Positions 11,171-19,325 of a stretch of 21,200 bases of DNA are shown here, in pieces. A model generated the notes under the pieces. That model was not told the origin of the DNA. It saw only the letters and a list, made by a program, of their open reading frames with translations, and searched no databases. Both the position numbers and the translations under genes were made by a program. Position 1 is the first letter of the stretch, and each line of letters starts with the position of its first letter. The stretch comes from Conidiobolus incongruus B7586 (taxonomy: Eukaryota; Entomophthoromycota; Entomophthoromycetes; Entomophthorales; Conidiobolaceae), in NCBI GenBank assembly GCA_000697335.1, contig JNEM01007931.1, positions 1 to 21,200 of the forward strand. The letters run 5' to 3'.

Positions 11171-11799
11171 ATTCATAAATTTTAAAATTAAATATTTTTA
11201 ATTTTCTGATAAAACTCTTGTCATAGTTATATTTATTTTCATATCATCACATTATACCTAATTTTTTTATTTAAGTGATTGGCTATTAATATAAGCTTTA
11301 AAGCATAAAATGTTCACTATATGTATTATATAAAAAACTTGCGTTACTTATTAAATATATACAAAATTATAATTTATTTAGTTTAACTGAATATTTAATA
11401 TCTTTGATAGCAGATTATTTTATCTTTTTATATAATTAAAGACTAAATAATTTCAACAAGTAATAGATGATAGTTTAATCCCATTAATTCTAGTTAATCA
11501 ATATAACTATCAAACAATTCTATTATTACCTTCAATCATCAATATTTATTTTTTAACCGAGTATTATGTGTAAAAGAATAAATGTGTATAGTTAATACTT
11601 ATATATCGAAATAATATCCAATATTATCATCATATATGAAGAGAATTAAATATTTAATATATTTAAGAAATAACAATATCGGTAATATCATCTTAATGAT
11701 TATAATGAATAGTTAAAATATGAAAATAGCTATTATTAAAATAATAATGGGGTTGCTCAGGATATAAGTTAAGATATAATTAAAGTTCATTTAGTTTGT

Positions 11800-11930
11800 T
11801 ATAATCATATTACCCCAGGTTGAGATGCTTAAAGCTAGATAGAACAAGGATTCCACAAGACAATCAATGTGTTTCTGCTTTATTAAATAATGAACTATTC
11901 ATTTATCTAGTTTACTCTTTCTGTTTTGTT
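11800..11930. repeat. Decayed dispersed-repeat fragment (related to 13576-13660)
   Basis: It contains ATTACCCCAGGTTGAGATGC, then ATTCCACAAGACAATC (from 11850), then the TAGTTTACTCTTTCT 15-mer (11908-11922). In 13576-13660 the order ATTACAAGTTGATACGC, then ATTCCACAAACCAAT recurs with similar spacing. On the minus strand this stretch has an AATAAA signal followed by GCAGAAACACATTG, which would suit the transcribed end of an LTR. The match is ordered but short and diverged. The family is not certain; a copia-type LTR fossil is possible. Confidence 0.35.
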
Positions 11931-11993
11931 AAATCTTGAAATCAATCCATTAATTATAAAAATAGTGTATCGAAAGCATTTTGAATAACAAGA

Positions 11994-12033
11994 TATAGAA
12001 CATCTAAATGATCATCATTTTATCAAATATGTA
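11994..12033 (+). repeat. Direct repeat, copy 1
   Basis: This carries TAGAACATCTAAATGATCATC followed by ATTTTATCAAATATGTA. It matches 13338-13378 in the same orientation, including an exact AATGATCATC core and the ATCAAATAT tail. The copies are about 1.34 kb apart. They look like two worn copies of a dispersed element. Confidence 0.45.
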
Positions 12034-13337
12034 AAAACAGCCCAAGGATAACATATTAAGCTAAGTTGACTAAATGAATTGGTAGAAAGTGTATCTTGAT
12101 ATTTAATTAATATAATGTAAAACCAATAATGAAATCATAGTAAATATTGCACTTTTGTAAAAATATTAAAATCGTATTTCTAATCTAGGGGTCAATTTAA
12201 AGTAATTAATATTCAAACACACATTTCAGTTTAAATATATCAAATATTAAGGAGATAGTGATCATAATAATATTAGTACATAATTTGGATTAGAATTTTA
12301 TTAAGATTTCAAATATTGATCTTAGGGAGTATGTCATTATCCAATAATATTTACCCATACTAGAAATTTTGCAATTGTGGGTATTACATTGAAGCGAATT
12401 ATATTTGTATTTTTAAAATTGCATTATTACAAATTCTGAATAAAACAGATAAATTAATATCTTTTATACAATTTTTGTTCATATAAATACTGTATTTAAA
12501 TTTAATCTTTAAATTATACGTTATTTATTGTGTTATAAATAATTCAAATGAGGATGGAATTGATTTAAAATAATAACATCAAATGTTATAGAACTAGTGT
12601 AAAAGTATTTGATTATAACAAGTTCAGTTAACATGCCATTTTACAAAGTTTTTTATATTATGCAATTAATGAATATTTAATTCCTTTTAGTTTATGACTA
12701 TTGAATATATGTCGTGATATCGCATATATATTATTTAATAGAATATTGAATCTTCATGTTTGCTAGGATTTTTAACTCAAAATGCTAAAACTAATTGAAA
12801 TTGTTATGTAAATTGGCTATCATCAATTAATATATAACAAAATATTTGTTCTTATATTTCTATTTCATTTATTATAACTCAATATCATCCGATTTATATT
12901 AATTAAATATGGTAGACTGTTAGAACCAAAATTATTTCTTCATTAATCCAGGTTTTCAAAAAGATCGAATACTTTTAAAGTAAATAATTGATTATAATCC
13001 AGAATTATATTTAGCTCATTAACTTCATTCCCAAAAATAGCAGCCCAAAGATTATATATATGTAAATTGATAAATCTTTACTACAAATAGCAAAGCTGAA
13101 TATATCATTGTTTTTAATTTAAATATTTAATGCAGGTTATCATTTCTTTTTGCAGTTATAGTTTAAAGTAAAATTTTTTTTAAATCCAAAAATTTTAAGT
13201 TAAGAACTCGCAATGAAAATTATTTGTTAGTTTGATAGTTTTAAAATATTTGATATTTGTTATATAATTTAATGATTTTCTATTTCCTTTGTTAAAAGAT
13301 TATGATCAAAGTGAAGTATATGTATAAATATTTAGCT

Positions 13338-13378
13338 TAGAGATTTGAATGATCATCTATTTTTTATCAAATATAGTA
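13338..13378 (+). repeat. Direct repeat, copy 2
   Basis: This is the partner of 11994-12033. It has TAGAGATTTGAATGATCATC, a slightly longer T run, then ATCAAATATAGTA. Similarity fades on both sides, so the length of the parent element cannot be judged from these two copies. Confidence 0.45.
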
Positions 13379-13575
13379 GTATGAATTTCAATTATAATAT
13401 TAATTAATCTGAGAATGGGAACAAGTTTAATTTATGTAATTTTAATCATTGAAAAATAAATGCAAATTGAATGAAAAATATGCGGTTGAAGAGAATTAAA
13501 AGATGATTAAATATTTATATAATCATCTCATTAGCTCTAATTCTAAAAAAATTTATGATTTTAGGTTTATTCAAG

Positions 13576-13756
13576 ATTGATTACAAGTTGATACGCCGAG
13601 GGATTGGATAAAAGTGGGCCACAATTATAGAATTCCACAAACCAATATCATTTCAGAGGTAATTATAATATAATGCCCATCAAATCTGAGTTATACCATC
13701 CAATATTAAAGATATAAGAGGATTTAATAATCTGAGATGATTATTACAAGTTGATC
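13576..13756. repeat. Decayed repeat patch with two ATTACAAGTTGAT copies
   Basis: The 13-mer ATTACAAGTTGAT occurs at 13580-13592 and again at 13744-13756. The segment between includes ATTCCACAAACCAAT (from 13632), which resembles 11850 onward. It is richer in G and C than its surroundings (for example GATACGCCGAGGG) and has no open frame. It is probably a relic of the same repeat family as 11800-11930. Confidence 0.35.
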
Positions 13757-14836
13757 TATTTCGCGAATAGTTATAAATAAGTTTAATTATAACGATATAC
13801 TGATTTTGATTTTATATTATATAAAATTATATTTTTTTGAACTGGATCACCATTAAACTTGCGCTAACAAACTTTATTAGAATGATAATTCTTCTTTATT
13901 TAATATTTATCAATATTTTAAAATAAATCATGCTCTTATTATGTTTCTTTAACAATGCTATTTTCAACTATCGCTTCGAAAACTTGACTATTCAAAATAT
14001 TATGTTCAATGAATATAGTTTAAAATTTTAACTTTAATTCCATACTCTAGTTGATTAAATTATTTTTGATCAAATATTATAAACACAGTTCATTGTATTT
14101 TTCTAGCATATAAAACAGTATAATATGCCAAAACAGAACTATACACCATAATTGGAAACTGTCAAAACAAATAAAGAATTTGTATGTGAAAAAAATGAAT
14201 TTATAAATTTGATATTATTTGATAATTTGAAAAAGAGGAATTTTCGCATGAGATAAAATTGAATTGAAAAATTTTTTCAATATGAAAGTTTTTTAAAGGT
14301 GGTTAATACTCAATCACTGTTTATGGCAGCTTTGTTATGATATGAGTGTCATTCTAAAGGCAAAGAATATGATTTTAAATTATAATCTATGCCTTATTAT
14401 TAAACCAAATACACAATTATGATCACTATTTTGAGTATAAAAATAAACTTCAATTATTTTCTTTAATGCCAAAATTTCTAATTAAAATTAATTTAATTCA
14501 ATATTATGGTAATTAAAAAATATTTTCATAATTAAATATTGTTTACGTTGGTAATGATTAATAATGAATGGATTGGTGTATTATTTTTTTTGAATTTTAT
14601 GTTGTATTATCGTCTTATAATTAAAACCTAACTAATTTAAATTGATACTGAAAACGTATCAAATTTGAACTTGAGAAAACTTGTTTAAATTATTCATGGT
14701 GATAATTGCAATTAATGATAATTTTAATATTATCATTTAACTTTTTCATTTTTATTTATATACTATAATTTTTGACAATGAATAATGAATATGAGTATAT
14801 ATTAATTAATAATTTCTTCGAAATTATGGGTTGAAA

Positions 14837-15520
14837 TCAGATGCAAAACAGGAAAATTAAAAAAATTAAAGCACAAGATTGAGCATAAATGCGATTGGCA
14901 CTATTGAAAATATCATAAGTTTTAGATTTAGCAGTTGTGATTGGGGCAACTTTGCCATCGTTAATATCTTTAGCAACGCAAATCTTTCTCTCTCGACATC
15001 GCATCTGACAGCCTATTTCGGAACCGCAGCCAAGCTCGCAAGCTCGTAAATCTTCCTGGCAGATGACGAATTCTGCAGGGAATGTATAGTTATCCGGACT
15101 TGGTAGGATATTGTGCTCACACTCGCACTTCCATCGCAAATTATCCGTACTGCAGTCGTTGATCATGGCCACAGATTTCAGGTAGCCGCAGACGTTATCG
15201 CAAAAGGACTGTTGATTCGAGCATGTTTCTGCCCGGACATTCTCTGGAATGTTTTTGATGTTGTAGTATTTATAGTCATGATCCATTGTTCTATTATTAT
15301 AGGTAACTGTAGGTGCTGTGCCAGTTGGCTTCGGTGCATTAGGGATAGCTTTAGCTTGATTATTATTATTGACAGGTGGCAGAGAATTGTTATTACTAGT
15401 ATTGGGAGCAGTTGCAGCACTCCTCATATTCACAATATTATTCACAACATCTTGAGGACGATTGAAAGCCACTTGTCCATTGGCAAGCATTAGCAAATGA
15501 ATGAAACTATTTATATGCAT
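14837..15520 (-). CDS. Cysteine-rich secreted GPI-anchored protein (DUF7707-like)
   Basis: An intronless gene of 227 residues from the ATG at 15520. The first part, MHINSFIHLLMLANG, is a short hydrophobic signal peptide. A Ser/Asn/Pro/Thr-rich linker with NNNN runs follows (about residues 30-80). The core (about 100-190) has twelve or so cysteines in the pattern CSNQQSFCDNVC...NDCS...WKCECEHN...P...FVICQ...C...CG...GC...CRERKIC. This is like fungal DUF7707 proteins, which are secreted or wall-bound with no known enzyme activity. A hydrophobic tail, ALIFLIFLFCI, after Asn/Ser-rich sequence suits a GPI-anchor signal. The frame is open 32 codons further up to an ATG at 15616, with another at 15577. 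A TATA box at 15566-15573 lies within that extension and fits transcription starting just before 15520, so I prefer the shorter form. The family call rests on the cysteine pattern from memory. Confidence 0.8.
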   Translation of the reverse strand: MHINSFIHLLMLANGQVAFNRPQDVVNNIVNMRSAATAPNTSNNNSLPPVNNNNQAKAIPNAPKPTGTAPTVTYNNRTMDHDYKYYNIKNIPENVRAETCSNQQSFCDNVCGYLKSVAMINDCSTDNLRWKCECEHNILPSPDNYTFPAEFVICQEDLRACELGCGSEIGCQMRCRERKICVAKDINDGKVAPITTAKSKTYDIFNSANRIYAQSCALIFLIFLFCI

Positions 15521-15565
15521 AGTAAAAACAGCAACAACTCTGATATTGATGTTGATAGAATAGTG

Positions 15566-15573
15566 TTTATATA
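15566..15573 (-). promoter_or_regulatory. TATA box of the GPI-anchored protein gene
   Basis: On the minus strand the sequence reads GGTATATAAACAC. It lies about 45-53 bases upstream of the ATG at 15520 and overlaps the region just after the alternative ATG at 15577. Its position argues for the downstream start codon, leaving a leader of perhaps 15-20 bases. Confidence 0.5.
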
Positions 15574-15620
15574 CCATGATAAAATCACTTTGAAATGTTA
15601 CAAATCTGAATTCCATACAA

Positions 15621-16380
15621 AATTTAGTTTATTTGAAATAGTAAAATCGTCACAATTTGATTGATATGAATACATTTAATAAGACTAAATTTGGTAATGA
15701 AATAACCTCAAATTTAGGTTTTGAATTGATTTGAAATTAGTTTTTAAAGTTTGATAGTTTAAATTGAGTTAATTACACAATGTATATAGATTCATATGCA
15801 TTAATATTGCTAAATTCAAAAATATTATTGGGATGTGGAATTAAAGGATTGCTACTATTTGTTATATTTGTTTGTATATGATAAAATATTCATAAAGCAT
15901 GTATTATAATGAATTTGTTCAAATTGAAATTGATAAACCATGAAAATAGTTATACCTATATCTATAACTTTTTCAGCAATGATAATAAAAATTATAAAAT
16001 ATATTTAATTGTGAAAAAATATTATATCAAATAATTTTTAAAGACAATAAAAATCTGATTATTAACTTGATAAAACTAAAATAGAATCTGATAATTGTGA
16101 CTTTATTATTTAAAACTATAACAATAGTTAATTATTTCTATGTAGAAATGATATGTTGATTACTATTTTAGGAATAATTATTGCAATATATTATTTTAAA
16201 AATCTCTTTGAACTTTTTTATAAATTTTAAATATAAAATAGTGTATTGTTGAATAATATTTTATATAGTCTAATAAATATAAATCCTAATATAATAATGA
16301 GTAAACTTTGTCTTTAATCAGTAATATATCTAGTAAATAATAATAATAATAATTAATAACAACGCTAAAAACTGATCTAG
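15621..16380. other. Shared intergenic region of the divergent pair
   Basis: It separates the minus-strand wall-protein gene from the plus-strand kinase gene and must hold both sets of upstream elements. It is AT-rich, with an AAT trinucleotide run at about 16336-16354. I can name no specific operator, and no coding frame is present. Confidence 0.55.
16336..16354. repeat. AAT trinucleotide microsatellite
   Basis: An AATAATAATAATAATAAT-type run upstream of the kinase TATA box. Such runs are common in AT-rich fungal promoters, and no function is implied. Confidence 0.75.
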
Positions 16381-16390
16381 TATATATAAA
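16381..16390 (+). promoter_or_regulatory. TATA box of the kinase gene
   Basis: TATATATAAA followed by CAAGAGC, about 170 bases upstream of the ATG at 16558. It would place the transcript start near 16415 and leave a leader of about 140 bases that contains one short upstream ORF. Confidence 0.45.
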
Positions 16391-16512
16391 CAAGAGCTAC
16401 AATTCAATTGAAATTATATTGTCTAAGAAGAGTTATTTTAAACTTTGAAAAGTGGAATTAATTGGACAAAATTAATCCCATCAAATTTAAGAATATAAAT
16501 AACAGTAAAGTG

Positions 16513-16527
16513 ATGTCAATTGATTAA
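16513..16527 (+). promoter_or_regulatory. Four-codon upstream ORF in the kinase leader
   Basis: ATGTCAATTGATTAA encodes Met-Ser-Ile-Asp and stops 30 bases before the kinase ATG. It is the only ATG between the TATA box and the main start, so a scanning ribosome would meet it first. If translated it could lower kinase expression or tie it to reinitiation. The leader itself is inferred. Confidence 0.35.
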
Positions 16528-16557
16528 TATTTATTCAATACTTTTTTAATTTATTCA

Positions 16558-19325
16558 ATGAGTCGATTATTCGGTGATTCAAATAATAATAAGTAAATAA
16601 TATAAATATATAAATATATAAATATATAAATATATAATATATCTAATGTTAATAAATAAAAAAGAGATAGGACACATAACTGGTTCAATAAAGAATTTTT
16701 AAAATCCAAAGCTTTTTCAAGGAGTAATTCCAGTCAACCAAATTCGGATACCGAAAGTGACGATGAGAGTCCAGGGACTAGCAGGAGGGAACAATTGTGG
16801 AACTCTTTAAGTAGTAATGTCGAACAGTTTACCGATCGCGTCTTTAAAAAGGACTTGGATCCTAATTCCAATAATATTTTCGAAGCGCAATCCCTCGATA
16901 CTACATACGATAATCAACTGATTGGTCAGGTGAAGCAAGTGAATGGGAAGAATTTGAAAATTTTGGAGCAGATAGCTGAGGGTAGCACTGCTTTCCTATA
17001 TTTAGTAGCTCAGCTTGATAGTATGAATACACTTGGGGATGTTGAATTGAAAGGAGATAGTTTATTAAAAATATTATATTCTCCAAATGCTGAAGCCTTG
17101 AGCTTGGTTGAGAGGGAAGTCAATTTTATGGTAATATAATTAATATATTAAAATTCAACTACTTTTAATAATTTTATTATTCAGTCTCAATTAAATCACC
17201 CTAATATTGTCAAATTTTACGGATCTGAAACTTATCCGAAGACCGAAAATGGCATAGATATGGGGTTTGAAACTTTGATCTGGATGGAATACTGTCAAGG
17301 TAAATATATTACTTATAATAATTCAACTATATCTAATATTTATGATAGAAGGAAATCTGGTTGACCTAATGAATGCAAGAATCGATACAAAATTCGCTGA
17401 AGCTGAAATTTTATATATGTTTTGTGATATTTGTCAAGTATAGATTTATTTAATTTTGCGACTTAAACAAAGTCTTATTGAAACTTTATTTAGGGAGTTG
17501 GTTATATGCATCTTTCAGATCCTCAAATAGTGCATAGAGATTTAAAGGTAACTATCGATTTATTTTACTATTTTAATATCATAATTATATCGAACAATAG
17601 GTTGAAAATGTATTAATCAGCAAAGAACGTAAGTTCAAATTATGCGATTTTGGATCATGCACGACAAGAATCATTCCGCCAAGAACTCAACTCACAATGC
17701 AACAGATTCACAATTTAGAAGAAGACATTCAAAAAAACACAACATTGCAATATAGAGCTCCAGAAATGATTGACCTCTTCTTAAGGAAAGGATTAACAGA
17801 AAAAACTGATATTTGGGCTTTGGGCGTATTATTATATAAACTTTGCTATTTTACTACTCCTTTTGAAGAAAATGGACAGCTTGCAATTCTTAATTGTCGT
17901 TACGACTTTCCATCATCGCCTCAATATTCAGAAGATATTAAATCATTAATTTCATCGATGCTGCAAGAAGATCCTGAAGATCGCCCCAACATTGTAAAGG
18001 TGTGTGAAAAAGTATGTCAGTTGCGTAAAGTTCCATGTCCACTTTCCGGATTTGATAAGGTTCTTCAAGATCATGAAACCACAATGAAGTCGACTATTTC
18101 CAATGAAACTATATCTCAAAATGCATCTAGTACTCTGGATGATGTATTCAACACTACCCAACAAAGAGGACCACAATTCGAATTTGCTATTGAAAACATT
18201 ACCCCAATGCGTAGAGGGAGACCCAAGAAAAATGCACCAACTCAGTTGGTTAATTCATTCGATCCAATTCAAATTAACTCAAATAATATGAAAGATCTGT
18301 CAGCTGAGTTCTCTAATTCTGATCCTTTTTCTACCCTGGTCCAAAAAAGCACTCAATCAAGTAATTCTGATCAATTTACTTCCGATAATCAGGCTTGGAA
18401 CACTAAATCATCTGCATCTTTCAATCAAGAGTTTGATCCTTTTTCATTACTGGTTCAGCAACAAATCACTCCATCTGACTCAAATATATCCCATTATAAT
18501 GATAATAATAGAGATTTATTGGATGGTTCTATTTCTGATAGTGTACCTAAACGTCTTCCAAGACCTCCATCCAATGAAAATATTAATACCAGACCAAAAA
18601 ACGTTATTGATACTTCTTCAAGATTCATAAATTCTCATTCGAAATTACTAAATAATCCACCTCCTCAAATACCACCTCGCAGAGTTTCTAAAAATGACGT
18701 AAAAGACTTTAATAATAACGCAAGCCATGCACCCAAGTTGCCACGGCCTCCATCTGACGAATTCAATGCACCATCAAGCTTAACCAAAGAACCAGTATTC
18801 CAGTCTCCGCAGCGTAGATTACCTAGACCTCCATCTGGCGAGTTTAGTAAATCCCCACCTCATTCTTCAATGGAATCAGTTCCTCAACCCGCTCAGCGTA
18901 GGTTACCAAGACCTCCATCCAACGAAGATTTATTTGATCTTTCCAACCACGACAGTCGTCTCAATCCTCAATCCTCGAGGCCCCAAGTCCAAACGTTCGA
19001 AGCGTTTGAACACGATGACGAAGAGGAGGACTTACTATCTTCAACTGATGGATATTCCAATCTCAATGATCAAGGACCCATTAACCCTGTACAAGATTCA
19101 TTCCAAAATAATGATATATTTGACATGAATCATCTGCAAAAATCGTTACCATCTAAACTTAGACATCAATCATCCATACCGATTGATTCTTCAACACCTT
19201 TACCGCCCCCTGTTCCTCCCAAGCCTCCATCACTAGCTATTATGAATAATTTGAAGGATTCTCCACTCTCTAATCCAGCTAACAAGCCTCCGCCAATACC
19301 TCCAAAACCTAAAAATTTACAATAA
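16558..19325 (+). CDS. NAK-family (Ark1/Prk1/AAK1-like) endocytic Ser/Thr kinase, six exons
   Basis: Exons: 16558-16592, 16665-17130, 17185-17299, 17349-17437, 17494-17547, 17601-19325. Junctions are GT-AG with matching phases and sum to 2484 nt (827 residues plus TAA). The kinase domain is about residues 105-400: nucleotide loop AEGSTAFLYLV (115-125), Lys147 in LLKI, helix-C Glu in VEREVNFM (161/163), HRD 249-251, Asn256, DFG 269-271, and the family signature NTTLQYRAPEMIDL around APE 306-308. The usual second glycine of the loop is Ser here; the other catalytic residues are present, so it should be active. The tail holds an AT-hook-like RRGRPKK (457-463), DPF motifs at 494 and 532, four RLPRPPS-type repeats (571, 632, 659, 687), an acidic DDEEED patch and proline runs PPPVPPKPP and PPPIPPKPKNLQ at the end. 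Family members act at cortical actin patches and clathrin sites, phosphorylating coat adaptors such as Pan1/Sla1 or AP2. The terminal proline motif resembles the Abp1 SH3 ligand of yeast Ark1/Prk1. Start: the first ATG of an AT-rich exon that splices in frame. Confidence 0.93.
16601..16632 (+). repeat. 8-base tandem repeat in kinase intron 1
   Basis: Four exact copies of TATAAATA fill nearly half of the first kinase intron (16593-16664). They lie just upstream of a TCTAATG branch-like site. A change in copy number would alter intron length without touching the splice signals. Confidence 0.85.
18552..18926 (+). repeat. Four RLPRPPS-type coding repeats in the kinase tail
   Basis: The nonapeptide R/K-L-P-R-P-P-S-(N/D/G)-E is encoded at 18552, 18735, 18816 and 18900. 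The last two units are preceded by a longer shared context (QRRLPRPPS, reading SPQRRLPRPPSGEF and PAQRRLPRPPSNED), so they look like a more recent duplication. Spacing is 61, 27 and 28 residues. The arginine-proline core with a following serine suits an SH3 ligand or a phospho-serine docking site. No function is shown by the sequence alone. Confidence 0.8.

Larger units (their letters stand above)
10741..14836. other. Long gene-free spacer with decayed repeats
   Basis: About 4.1 kb without any coding frame on either strand. It differs from the other spacers in holding scattered patches with more G and C (about 10920-11160, 11750-11930, 12030-12080, 13580-13760). Several of these share short ordered matches with each other. 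I read them as relics of mobile repeats worn down by AT-directed mutation. The rest is featureless A/T sequence. Confidence 0.55.

Noticed and set aside
15113-15493. Plus-strand 126-codon open frame opposite the wall-protein gene
   Set aside because: It is antisense to the cysteine-rich gene, with no start context, signal or domain of its own.
17952-19128. Several 60-75-codon frames on both strands over the kinase tail (for example 18103-18291, 18934-19128)
   Set aside because: They are overlaps of the long exon 6 in other frames, with no independent features.
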